From positions 1,490,001 through 1,554,000 of the forward strand of contig LSRY02000008.1 in NCBI GenBank assembly GCA_001643675.2: a stretch of 64,000 bases of DNA, in the 5' to 3' direction. Origin of the DNA: Monocercomonoides exilis (lineage: Eukaryota; Preaxostyla; Oxymonadida; Polymastigidae). The notes beneath the pieces were generated by a model. The model was not told the DNA's origin. It did no database searches and worked only from the letters and a program-made list of their open reading frames with translations. This document shows, piece by piece, positions 49,688-61,347 of this stretch (the stretch's first letter is position 1; every line of letters starts with the position of its first letter). A program made the translations under genes and the position numbers.

Positions 49688-50217
49688 CTTTTCATCTTAT
49701 TCATTTCCTTCATCGAATTCTTCTTCGGAATTGTTTTCATGTGCACCTTCTCGACAAATGAAATTACATAAATTTTATCCTTCTTGTCCATTATCATATT
49801 CTTCTTCCTCTTCTTCTCATTCTTCTTCGCCATCATTTAATCCACTTGATTTGTCAATTTCATTTTTTCCTTCTTTTTGCCCTTCTTAACCATCATCATC
49901 TCCTTCTTCTTCTCAACTTCTTCATCTTCTGAGTCGTCCTCGCCTATTTTTGAAAGCACAAGTTGAAGGAGCAATTTAAGCGGAAGCAGAAAGGAGAATG
50001 GAAATGGAATGGTTTTTTTTGGAGAAGCAGAAGAGATACAAAGTTGTTGATTGAATGATGGAAGATGGAGATGAGGGAAATGGGTGCTTTTGCAGAAAAG
50101 AAAAATTATCTGGAAAAGAAGAAAGAAGAAGAACAGAAACAATGAAGAATGGAGATTATTAAAGGCATGAATACAAGTTTTTTTTATTTTTAATAAAAAA
50201 TAACATTTTAACAAAAT

Positions 50218-50222
<5 letters not shown>

Positions 50223-50249
<27 letters not shown>

Positions 50250-50250
50250 T
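50223..50250 (+). repeat. TA dinucleotide tract
   Basis: About 14 TA units. Mirrored near 57097-57122. Confidence 0.9.
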
Positions 50251-50914
50251 GTGAAATTAGGATCTTTTTGGAAGAATATCTTCATTGGATAAAAGCGCGA
50301 GGGATGAGGAAAGATGGATTTTGAGGCGATCCAGGAAAGATGGCAGAAGGCGGGAAACGGAATGGGCATAGATGAGTGAGCAAAGGGAAAGATATGAAAT
50401 GGATGGAAAAGGTTGGATTTGCGAAATGGAAAAGGTATTTTGAAAATGGGGAGGGAAAGCGATAAAAGATAGAGAGAAGAGAAATTGAAGAAATGGCAGA
50501 AGGAGAAATTTGAGAAATAATTGAGAAGAAGAAGGTATTTATAAGAAAACAGATTGAAAAGGAATGAAAGGAGGGAAATAAGAGGAAAAAGGAATTTGAA
50601 GATCGAATGTTTTGAGGAGCATTTGAAAAAAAGTTGGAAAAAGGGAAGAGGATGAAAAGTTTGTTGTGGGGATGGGGAAGGATGTTGAGGCAGGGGCATT
50701 TGATCTGAGCGGGAGCATTGGGGTGTTGACAAACATCACATTGAAAGGGTGGGGAAGAGGGGGAGAGATCTATTCAGGCAGGCTGTTTGGAGGGAAGGGA
50801 TATGGAAGGGAGAAGAGTGGAGATGAAGAAAAAGGAGGAGAAGGAGGAGAAAGAGAAAGGGGGAGAGGAAGAGAAGGAGATGGATATGGAGAAGGCATTG
50901 AAGGGAGTATTTCG

Positions 50915-51026
50915 GTGAGCGAATCACACTTCTCTTCTTTTTGTGTCTCATCTGCCCCATTCCTCTCATCCCCTTCAATACCCCTTGTATCCCTCTCTCA
51001 CCTGACATTTTTCAACATATCAACAG
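50915..51026 (+). other. Predicted intron before the beta-helix exon of H-left
   Basis: 112 bp, GTGAGCGAATC to CATATCAACAG. In this copy no stop interrupts the stretch, so the frame runs on upstream to 50666 through a Gly/Glu-rich segment. I regard that extension as doubtful. Confidence 0.45.
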
Positions 51027-52525
51027 CAAATGAGGCATGCTCACCTTCAACCACAATGTCAACCCAAACCACTTGTTTTATGAGCAGTTGCTCATTTTCA
51101 TCGATTTGTGATGCGTATGATGGCGGGATTGTTCCTTCCCTCAACAACCCCTATGCCTCTCTGACTGCCTCAAACACATCATTCATTGGATGTTGCCGAA
51201 CAAGAAATGTTGAATGCATTGGAACTACAGAGGTACCATTGAAACCAGACAGACAGAACGAAACAGAAAATGAAGCAAATTCATTTATTTGGTGTGAATG
51301 GGATGGATCGAGGACAACAGGAGAAAGTGACTCATGGTCTGATGGAATATCGAGTGGTGGGGCCATCTGCATGTTCAGTCAATCAAACGCCTCTGTGTCT
51401 GTTTCTCATTGCTCTTTCAGCAACTGCTATGCTCATTATGCAGGAGGCGGTATAAATTGCTACAACATTAAATCGGTTGAGATTGTGAACAACACATTTG
51501 ATTCTTGTACTGCGCAAAGTTATCGTGGGGGTGGAATTTTCATTTATTTGATTTCATCGTGTGTTCGGATTAGCAAATGTGACTTCCAGAATTGTAAAGC
51601 AAATAATGCAGGAGGAGGACTCTATCTTGAAAATTTTCAGGTTTCAGGATCAGGATGCATTGGAGCTGAAAATGAAGGTGGGGAGAGTGCGTGCGTGTTT
51701 GATTGCAGCTTCACTTCATGTTCACTTACCGGTAATAGTGGTGGGGGCATGTGTTGTTATAATATAGTTCCCCAATTCAAGATGAGGAGCGTTCAGTTCA
51801 TTTCATGTTCTGCAATGGGATATAGAGGAGGGTTTCATTTTAATCCATATAAACAAAATGCACCAGATGATAGGATTTATTGTTTTTTCCTTTTCTTTCA
51901 TGAATGCAAATGCAGGGATGCATCCAATCCATATGGGCATGATTTAGAATTTGCAGATTATTACAATGTTTTTTTGAGCACAGGAAATCCGTTCTTCGAA
52001 TGTTACACAACAAACACAGACGAGAAGAGAGTGTGTTATGCATACAACTACTCGAAAGCAGGTGCCTGGAAATTTGATCAAACAATGAAAAAGATGTGGC
52101 TGAACGAATGGTCGAAGGTTCTGTATGTGGGTGCTAATGGAAGCGACTCGAGTGGGCTGTGTGGGATGGGCAAATCTGCACCTTGCAAGACGGTGGGACA
52201 TGCAGTGGAGACGGGCTTGGAAGAGCTGAGCTCATCAGTCACGCTGATGGAAGGGAATCATGTGAGTGAGGCAACAACAATTGATATCGGATCAAAGGAG
52301 ATTTCGGTCATTGGGAAGGAGAGGGAAACATGTTCGATTGGAGCAGGAGCTTTTTCTTTAGAATTACAATCTTTGTTGCCATATGAATCGACAATGTCAA
52401 TTGTTAACACTTTTCAGGATATCAACTTTGCAAAGGAAACTAGTATACTCATTAAAAAACAATTTTTTTTTCCACCAGCACAATTATTAATGTGGGAATA
52501 TTTAATATTTTTCATCTATGATTAA
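51027..52525 (+). CDS. Beta-helix surface-type protein H-left
   Basis: About 498 codons from the acceptor, frame open upstream to 50666. Coils SGGAICMF, AGGGINC, RGGGIFIY, AGGGLYL, GGGMCC and a YRGGFHF that is YGGGFHF in the mirror copy (one base). Cassette type 1 (NEWSKVLYVGANG, CGMGKSAPCKTV) as in A. After CSIGAGAFS the canonical ending is replaced by about 55 codons of unrelated sequence and TAA. It differs from its mirror by a cluster at about 51265-51275, giving NETENEAN instead of NETFNGAN. Confidence 0.8.
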
Positions 52526-53580
52526 AAAAATTTAACAAATAAGTACAGTGAACGATGATGAACTATTCATCATATTGCCTTCTCATTTTTCGAGTTTGCT
52601 CATGACTTAGTGTGATGTTTTTAAAATCGATTTGATTTGTTGGAAATATTATGATTACGAATAGAATCTCCCAAACGAATTATTCTGTTGGAAATTCAAA
52701 CGATTCTTTGAATTTGTTCTGTTTAAAATGAAAACACCATTTTTTAGAATAGAAAAATTTGTTAATTTCACAAAAACGAAAGAATATTTAATTATATTCA
52801 ATTTTTCATACACCAAAAATTATTCTTAAAACAAATAGATGCGAACTAAATCGAAATATTTTAAATCGATATTTAAATTTAATTTAAATAAAAATAAATG
52901 TTTGATAAATAATATTAAATTGAAGATAAATATTACTTGTTTGTTTTTGTGAATATTTTTCGCAATGTTTGCGTTGTTGTTTTCTGCGAATTTTGGAAAT
53001 TTCGAACCAAAATAATATTAAAAATAAACTCAAAACAAAATTCAAAACATTTGTTTTCTTCAGTAAGAAATGATGATTTTTTAAATTTAAAAAGGAAAAA
53101 TGAAAAAAGAGAATCCTATGTTTATCATTCTTTATAATATTTGCTTAAAAACCATCCTTTACTTTTTCAATTAATTGAGAAATAGTGTGCTTTCAATTCA
53201 GATGAGATGAAAATGTATCAGAATTTGTCTCAAATACCTGTTTTGCAATTGTTTAAAAGGAAGAACAAAAAAAAAATTGGGAAAGAGATGAAAAAATGTT
53301 GAAATAATAAACTTCATTCAAATTTCAACAACGAAAATGTTTTGGTCACTGCACAACATTCGACCGTTAATAAAATTCAATGTGGATGATTATAACGTAA
53401 TTGTTAACTGTTTTATAAAGTTATTCTTCCATTCTTTTGTGATGAAACTTTCATTTTTGAATGAATCAAATTACAGATATCGCGTTAAATACCGGACGTC
53501 GCATAAAAATAACGGACAAGATCGATTTCACAATAACTGAAAGAGAAATAATTCTGACAATATTCCTCAAAATATATCTC
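52526..53580. other. AT-rich 3' flank of H-left
   Basis: About 1.05 kb of AT-rich DNA with no gene. Short frames are mirrored only because the arms are. Confidence 0.65.
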
Positions 53581-53765
53581 AATGATACAAACTCATTAGA
53601 TAAACGAGACTTTCAAAACAGCTTCATTGGTGCTCAGAAAAAAATAATTTATAATATCTCAGAGAAACTCAAAATCCTGTTTCTCCGAAATTTCAAGAAT
53701 TGATATATCTGAGCACAAACGAGTAAATAATAAGAGTTATGAATATCAATAGAGTTTGCATTGAT
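53581..53765. other. Asymmetric centre of palindrome 3
   Basis: 185 bp between the ends of near-perfect symmetry. The first 100 bp on each side keep scattered matches (AACTC, CGAG, TGCTCAG) and then lose symmetry. Confidence 0.85.
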
Positions 53766-54819
53766 GAGATATATTTTGAGGAATATTGTCAGAATTATTT
53801 CTCTTTCAGTTATTGTGAAATCGATCTTGTCCGTTATTTTTATGCGACGTCCGGTATTTAACGCGATATCTGTAATTTGATTCATTCAAAAATGAAAGTT
53901 TCATCACAAAAGAATGGAAGAATAACTTTATAAAACAGTTAACAATTACGTTATAATCATCCACATTGAATTTTATTAACGGTCGAATGTTGTGCAGTGA
54001 CCAAAACATTTTCGTTGTTGAAATTTGAATGAAGTTTATTATTTCAACATTTTTTCATCTCTTTCCCAATTTTTTTTTTGTTCTTCCTTTTAAACAATTG
54101 CAAAACAGGTATTTGAGACAAATTCTGATACATTTTCATCTCATCTGAATTGAAAGCACACTATTTCTCAATTAATTGAAAAAGTAAAGGATGGTTTTTA
54201 AGCAAATATTATAAAGAATGATAAACATAGGATTCTCTTTTTTCATTTTTCCTTTTTAAATTTAAAAAATCATCATTTCTTACTGAAGAAAACAAATGTT
54301 TTGAATTTTGTTTTGAGTTTATTTTTAATATTATTTTGGTTCGAAATTTCCAAAATTCGCAGAAAACAACAACGCAAACATTGCGAAAAATATTCACAAA
54401 AACAAACAAGTAATATTTATCTTCAATTTAATATTATTTATCAAACATTTATTTTTATTTAAATTAAATTTAAATATCGATTTAAAATATTTCGATTTAG
54501 TTCGCATCTATTTGTTTTAAGAATAATTTTTGGTGTATGAAAAATTGAATATAATTAAATATTCTTTCGTTTTTGTGAAATTAACAAATTTTTCTATTCT
54601 AAAAATGGTGTTTTCATTTTAAACAGAACAAATTCAAAGAATCGTTTGAATTTCCAACAGAATAATTCGTTTGGGAGATTCTATTCGTAATCATAATATT
54701 TCCAACAAATCAAATCGATTTTAAAAACATCACACTAAGTCATGAGCAAACTCGAAAAATGAGAAGGCAATATGATGAATAGTTCATCATCGTTCACTGT
54801 ACTTATTTGTTAAATTTTT
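53766..54819. other. AT-rich 3' flank of H-right
   Basis: Mirror of 52526-53580. No gene is seen. Confidence 0.65.
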
Positions 54820-56318
54820 TTAATCATAGATGAAAAATATTAAATATTCCCACATTAATAATTGTGCTGGTGGAAAAAAAAATTGTTTTTTAATGAGTAT
54901 ACTAGTTTCCTTTGCAAAGTTGATATCCTGAAAAGTGTTAACAATTGACATTGTCGATTCATATGGCAACAAAGATTGTAATTCTAAAGAAAAAGCTCCT
55001 GCTCCAATCGAACATGTTTCCCTCTCCTTCCCAATGACCGAAATCTCCTTTGATCCGATATCAATTGTTGTTGCCTCACTCACATGATTCCCTTCCATCA
55101 GCGTGACTGATGAGCTCAGCTCTTCCAAGCCCGTCTCCACTGCATGTCCCACCGTCTTGCAAGGTGCAGATTTGCCCATCCCACACAGCCCACTCGAGTC
55201 GCTTCCATTAGCACCCACATACAGAACCTTCGACCATTCGTTCAGCCACATCTTTTTCATTGTTTGATCAAATTTCCAGGCACCTGCTTTCGAGTAGTTG
55301 TATGCATAACACACTCTCTTCTCGTCTGTGTTTGTTGTGTAACATTCGAAGAACGGATTTCCTGTGCTCAAAAAAACATTGTAATAATCTGCAAATTCTA
55401 AATCATGCCCATATGGATTGGATGCATCCCTGCATTTGCATTCATGAAAGAAAAGGAAAAAACAATAAATCCTATCATCTGGTGCATTTTGTTTATATGG
55501 ATTAAAATGAAACCCTCCTCCATATCCCATTGCAGAACATGAAATGAACTGAACGCTCCTCATCTTGAATTGGGGAACTATATTATAACAACACATGCCC
55601 CCACCACTATTACCGGTAAGTGAACATGAAGTGAAGCTGCAATCAAACACGCACGCACTCTCCCCACCTTCATTTTCAGCTCCAATGCATCCTGATCCTG
55701 AAACCTGAAAATTTTCAAGATAGAGTCCTCCTCCTGCATTATTTGCTTTACAATTCTGGAAGTCACATTTGCTAATCCGAACACACGATGAAATCAAATA
55801 AATGAAAATTCCACCCCCACGATAACTTTGCGCAGTACAAGAATCAAATGTGTTGTTCACAATCTCAACCGATTTAATGTTGTAGCAATTTATACCGCCT
55901 CCTGCATAATGAGCATAGCAGTTGCTGAAAGAGCAATGAGAAACAGACACAGAGGCGTTTGATTGACTGAACATGCAGATGGCCCCACCACTCGATATTC
56001 CATCAGACCATGAGTCACTTTCTCCTGTTGTCCTCGATCCATCCCATTCACACCAAATAAATGAATTTGCTCCATTGAATGTTTCGTTCTGTCTGTCTGG
56101 TTTCAATGGTACCTCTGTAGTTCCAATGCATTCAACATTTCTTGTTCGGCAACATCCAATGAATGATGTGTTTGAGGCAGTCAGAGAGGCATAGGGGTTG
56201 TTGAGGGAAGGAACAATCCCGCCATCATACGCATCACAAATCGATGAAAATGAGCAACTGCTCATAAAACAAGTGGTTTGGGTTGACATTGTGGTTGAAG
56301 GTGAGCATGCCTCATTTG
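54820..56318 (-). CDS. Beta-helix surface-type protein H-right
   Basis: Intact mirror of H-left, open upstream to 56679. Here the NETFNGAN and YGGGFHF motifs are present in the family-typical form, so this copy keeps the ancestral state and H-left carries the changes. Same non-canonical C-terminal tail and TAA stop, which shows that the tail existed before or was copied with the duplication. Unlike A, B and C, neither H copy has a frameshift. Confidence 0.8.
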
Positions 56319-56430
56319 CTGTTGATATGTTGAAAAATGTCAGGTGAGAGAGGGATACAAGGGGTATTGAAGGGGATGAGAGGAATGGGGCAGATGAGAC
56401 ACAAAAAGAAGAGAAGTGTGATTCGCTCAC
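56319..56430 (-). other. Predicted intron before the beta-helix exon of H-right
   Basis: Mirror of 50915-51026. Confidence 0.45.
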
Positions 56431-57095
56431 CGAAATACTCCCTTCAATGCCTTCTCCATATCCATCTCCTTCTCTTCCTCTCCCCCTTTCTCTTTCTCCT
56501 CCTTCTCCTCCTTTTTCTTCATCTCCACTCTTCTCCCTTCCATATCCCTTCCCTCCAAACAGCCTGCCTGAATAGATCTCTCCCCCTCTTCCCCACCCTT
56601 TCAATGTGATGTTTGTCAACACCCCAATGCTCCCGCTCAGATCAAATGCCCCTGCCTCAACATCCTTCCCCATCCCCACAACAAACTTTTCATCCTCTTC
56701 CCTTTTTCCAACTTTTTTTCAAATGCTCCTCAAAACATTCGATCTTCAAATTCCTTTTTCCTCTTATTTCCCTCCTTTCATTCCTTTTCAATCTGTTTTC
56801 TTATAAATACCTTCTTCTTCTCAATTATTTCTCAAATTTCTCCTTCTGCCATTTCTTCAATTTCTCTTCTCTCTATCTTTTATCGCTTTCCCTCCCCATT
56901 TTCAAAATACCTTTTCCATTTCGCAAATCCAACCTTTTCCATCCATTTCATATCTTTCCCTTTGCTCACTCATCTATGCCCATTCCGTTTCCCGCCTTCT
57001 GCCATCTTTCCTGGATCGCCTCAAAATCCATCTTTCCTCATCCCTCGCGCTTTTATCCAATGAAGATATTCTTCCAAAAAGATCCTAATTTCACA

Positions 57096-57127
<32 letters not shown>

Positions 57128-59269
57128 ATTTTGTTAAAATGTTATTTTTTATTAAAAATAAAAAAAACTTGTATTCATGCCTTTAATAATCTCCATTCTT
57201 CATTGTTTCTGTTCTTCTTCTTTCTTCTTTTCCAGATAATTTTTCTTTTCTGCAAAAGCACCCATTTCCCTCATCTCCATCTTCCATCATTCAATCAACA
57301 ACTTTGTATCTCTTCTGCTTCTCCAAAAAAAACCATTCCATTTCCATTCTCCTGTTCTGCTTCCGCTTAAATTGCTCCTTCAACTTGTGCTTTCAAAAAT
57401 AGGCGAGGACGACTCAGAAGATGAAGAAGTTGAGAAGAAGAAGGAGATGATGATGGTTAAGAAGGGCAAAAAGAAGGAAAAAATGAAATTGACAAATCAA
57501 GTGGATTAAATGATGGCGAAGAAGAATGAGAAGAAGAGGAAGAAGAATATGATAATGGACAAGAAGGATAAAATTTATGTAATTTCATTTGTCGAGAAGG
57601 TGCACATGAAAACAATTCCGAAGAAGAATTCGATGAAGGAAATGAATAAGATGAAAAGGATGAAGGAGATGAAGGAGATGAAGGAGATGAAGGAGATGAA
57701 GGAGATGAAGGAGATGAAGGAGATGAAGGAGATGAAGGAGATGAAGGAGATGAAGGAGATGAAGGAGATGAAGGCAAAGATGATGTGGAAGAAAAAAAAG
57801 AAGAAATAGAAGAAAGATATACATGGAATTATATTACTATCTTGATAAATAGGGAGAAGTTCGTGATGAAGATGATAAGAAAGACAGCAATAACGATAAT
57901 TAGAATGGAAAAGGAGAGGAAGAATAGGAATGAAGAATAGGAACAAATTGCTGCAATTGTCAATGTGAAAGATGATGCAACATATAAGTGAGATGCAAAG
58001 TGGAGTGGCACATGGGGAACAAGAGCTAATTGAACGGGACATCTGCAGAGAGGAGCAGAGCCCAAATGAAAATGAAGAAAAAAAAACACAAAGACGAAAA
58101 CAACAAATACAACGAAGAAGAAGAAGAAGAAGATGATGATGATGATGATGATGATGATGTTGATGTTGATGATGATAACAAAAATATTGATGTTGATGTT
58201 AATGACTACGGCTATTGGATTGGCCGAATGGCGCAGCATGCGAAGGGGAATGCTGCTTGCTCTGAAACGGAAGTGCCGTTGGATCACTTGGACAAGCAGC
58301 GCTGACAATCCATCTGCGGCAATGCCAACCGCTGCCGCTGCCGCTGCCGCTGCAGATGTTGCAGCTGCAGATGTTGCTGCTGCAGATGCCAATGCCCGAC
58401 CAGACGATGCCAGACATGTCACAGGCACAAGCGAACAAGACGCTCGTTGAGAATGTGTCTTCCTCAACAAATAACAACAGCGATAGCATGACAATGAGAA
58501 AGAGAAAGAGAAAGATGAAGAAGATGAAGAAGAAATAGACGACAACGATCGGCAGATTGAAGCAGACGAAATGGGGATGCCGAGGAAGGAAGGGATGCTC
58601 ATCTTTCTGTGTTTGAAGGACATTGCTCTTCGGCCTGCGTGATTGGAAGGCATCAAATGCCAACGAGATCGCGGATGAGGAAGATAAACCCTGATGAAAA
58701 CGAAGAGAATGAGTTGGCTGTGCTTCAACAGCGAAGAGGAGGAAGATGGATGGAAATGTTGCCATTCATTCATCGATGCTCACGATGCAGATGACAATGC
58801 TTCTGAAATGCATTCTCTGATGCTCAACGCACAAAATCCAAATAACCGTGCACAAACATAGAAGCTGAGCAAAACAACAGCTTTGTTGAAAAACAAACGA
58901 TGAAAACAAAACCCATCGAATTCTCTTTCATTGGCTGTGGCGTCGAAGAAAGCAAACTTCGAATGATAATCACATTGCTCACTCAAAATGGCTGCCTCTT
59001 CGAAGAATGAAATCCAAAAGCGTTTGGCCTGAATGTTGTTCGACTGCCAACAAATATTCGACAATTGGATGTCTCGTAGTTGGCGTTTCTCCACTCTTTT
59101 GAAGCAAAAGCGGAATCACAAATAGAATTTCGCAGCCTTCCATGGCTGCCTGGCACAGTCCGAGAAGCAGGAAAGTCTTATAAATAAAACTGATATTTTG
59201 GGGCTCTGCTTTTTTCCATTGAATTCTTGCCTTTTTTTTTGTGATTAATATCCTTCCCTCGATATTGCC
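56431..59269 (-). other. Spacer upstream of H (right copy)
   Basis: Mirror of the spacer at 48061-50914, with a TA tract (57097-57122) and GAT/GAA/GCA repeats (58120-58400). No credible gene. Confidence 0.6.
57659..57774 (-). repeat. 9-bp CTTCATCTC array, right copy
   Basis: About 13 units, three fewer than the left copy. This accounts for most of the length difference between the arms. Confidence 0.95.
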
Positions 59270-61247
59270 TGCCACTTTCCTTTCCAAAAAAAATACCCCA
59301 AACTGCTCTCCCTGCCTAACATTCCAAAATGATATATAATATTGTGCAGATTTTGTCCTTCGCAGAATTCCATCCAGAAATCTTCATTCAACAAAACTTC
59401 AGTTGAATTTGTTTTCACCTCTTGCACCAAATAAAAATTTATAAAAATCATGTATCTTCCATAACTTCATTTGATTCCCAATGTCTATATAATAATCTGC
59501 TCCGTTCTCATCGCATTGCTCCACAAAGCGGAGATTGGCCATTTCAACAATAATTCGGATTCCTGCACTTTGGAAAGGATACAGATGGAAATATCTTCAC
59601 AATCAATAGAACAATATAAATTACATACATTATGTCTTTTTGTGTTTTGATGAAATTGTTGTGTTCCCCTTGGCCATCCAATTACCAACAATCATCAGGC
59701 AGAATTTCAGAATTTTTGCATCTCCACCATTGTCTGTTGTCACACAGGAAATAATATTCTTAGTTCTACAGGTAATGTTCACTCACGGATTTCTCATTCT
59801 GTGAATGGAATATTCCAGTTCTTTCGAATCTGATGATCACTGAATCCATTACAAAAAAGACTCAAACCAACAAATCATTTTATTATTTTCTTTTTCTCGT
59901 CAATGGTTGAGTGAAAATGGACGTGGTTGAGAGGGGTGTGTGGAAACAAAAAATAAACTTGTTTTGGGGGATATTTGTTCATTTTCTGAATTTCATGTGT
60001 TTGGCAGTGTTTGATTTCTAAGCGAGATTGTTTGTGGGGAGCAGGGTTCAGCTTGTGGCTGATCAGAGAAGCGGATGCGCACAAGGGAAAATGGTGCTTG
60101 CAGCAGCTGTGTTTGATGGGATGATTTTTCAGCAGTTCGTTTTTTGGAAAAGAAAGGCGAGCGTGGGAAACAATGTTTGTGAGAAGGAGCAGGAAAAGGG
60201 AGGGGAATGGAGAATGTGGAGCGGAGTGCCTGTTTAGTGGAGGAACACATTGCAGCTGGGATTTATATACACATATATTTTATTTTGAAGGAGGAGACAA
60301 AAGCGAGTTGGATGATGTATTTTGGGAGCTGATGGGTGGGGATGTTTGGGGATGCAGTCATGCTCATCTGGGCAGTCGAGGCAGCACAGGAAAGGGAATG
60401 TGCGATTGCTTTGTGAGCCTTTCGGGGCGTAGGAGGAGACAGGTTTGGTGATTTGTTTCATGAGAATTTATATATTTTATATTTAATTTTATTTTTCTTT
60501 ATTGAGGATATTGAGTGAATTGCCGAAAGATGCATGGAAAGCCATCACATGTTGTCTGAGGAGCGCAGATTGTTTTTATAGCTTTGCTTGAAGAATGAGA
60601 GGAGGAAGAGAAATATTTCATATTTTTTGGATTGAGGGTTGGATGGAGGAAGATGGGAAGAGAAGAATGGTGAGAGTGAGGTTGAATGGGCAATGGAAGA
60701 GCGGGTGAGAACAACATTTAATTTTACTTTATTTGGAATTGAGTTTGAAAGGCGAAGGCGTGGTGTGGTGTGGTGCTTGGAGTGGATGATGTTGGGGCGA
60801 GAGGTATTTGGAGAGAGGCAAACAGGGGAAGAGGGGAGTGAAGGGAAATGAAGAATTGTGGAGGTATTTTATTCTTGTTTGTTCATTTTCTTCATGTTCC
60901 ATTTTTTATTTATATTTGCATATTTTAATTTGATTGATGTGTAATGCGATCAGGTGTTGTCAGAAGCGCTTGGGGAGCATGAAGCATGGGACATGGAAAC
61001 AGAACTTTTTTCTGGGACATTCCTGGAAGAAATTGGGAGAAAACAGCAGCAGAAGATATTTGGCAGAATGATCCAGGCGGAAAAAATGGAGCGAACGGGA
61101 AAAGAAATTTTTGTGAATATTTTTTTTAACAAAAATCTTTTCGGAAGCAGCAGCAGAAGAGGCAGGAAAATGGATACAGCTGCATTGGGATATTTTGCGA
61201 CGCTTTGCCAAGATGCGTGGGGAAGAGAAGGAAAAGGAAGAACTTCT
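59270..61247 (+). repeat. 5' module of gene I
   Basis: Inverted counterpart of the modules at 46160-48060 and 28818-30740. Ends in the exon-like block 60954-61247, which directly follows a predicted acceptor. One frame of the block, open from 60954, gives KQQQKIFGRM and GYFATLCQDAW. Another gives EAAAEEAGKW and WDILRRFAK, and that one is conserved in other modules. Confidence 0.72.
60864..60953 (+). other. Predicted intron in the 5' module of I
   Basis: 90 bp, donor GAG|GTATTTTATTC, acceptor GCGATCAG|GTG. Conserved boundaries in all three modules. Confidence 0.45.
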
Positions 61248-61347
61248 GTGAATGAATTTAATTTCTCATCTTTTTGCCAATATTTCGCTTCACCTTCTAT
61301 TTCCCTTGTATCCCTCTCCAAATTATCATTTTTCAACATCTCAACAG
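61248..61347 (+). other. Predicted intron before the beta-helix exon of I
   Basis: 100 bp, GTGAATGAATT to CATCTCAACAG. Confidence 0.5.

Larger units (their letters stand above)
48061..50914 (+). other. Spacer upstream of H (left copy)
   Basis: Low-complexity pyrimidine-rich DNA on the plus strand: GCAGCG/CATC repeats at about 48940-49200, the 9-bp array, a TA tract (about 50223-50250). Large frames here (48547-49293, 49139-49771) are runs of Ser, Ile and Phe from repeats. The opposite strand gives Glu/Asp-rich runs with in-frame stops. No credible gene. Confidence 0.6.
46530..53580 (+). repeat. Palindrome 3, left arm (about 7 kb, near-identical part)
   Basis: Inverted match to 53766-60790, with matched positions adding to 107345-107346 near the axis and 107320 outside the 9-bp repeat. 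It carries the plus-strand H gene and its spacer. Outside about 46530 the match continues with growing divergence through the G/I intron and coding exon, so the old duplication was larger than the conserved part. Confidence 0.92.
53766..60790 (-). repeat. Palindrome 3, right arm (about 7 kb, near-identical part)
   Basis: Inverted copy of 46530-53580 with the minus-strand H gene. It differs by three units of the 9-bp repeat and a handful of substitutions. Confidence 0.92.

Noticed and set aside
57400-58800. Glu/Asp-rich acidic protein on the strand opposite the TTC-rich spacer
   Set aside because: Acidic runs such as (DEG)n are interrupted by TGA and TAA in frame and arise from the trinucleotide and 9-bp repeats. 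Similar acidic runs occur opposite every TTC-rich spacer.
468-60790. Palindromes as pure assembly or read fold-back artefacts
   Set aside because: Not excluded, but arm-specific insertions, clustered paralogue-like substitutions, a divergence gradient and non-symmetric centres are hard to explain that way. Kept as the main alternative to test.
34343-60953. N-terminal extensions such as the Gly/Glu-rich segment of H (50666-50914)
   Set aside because: They run through the predicted intron and are not conserved as frames in other copies, so I did not count them as protein.
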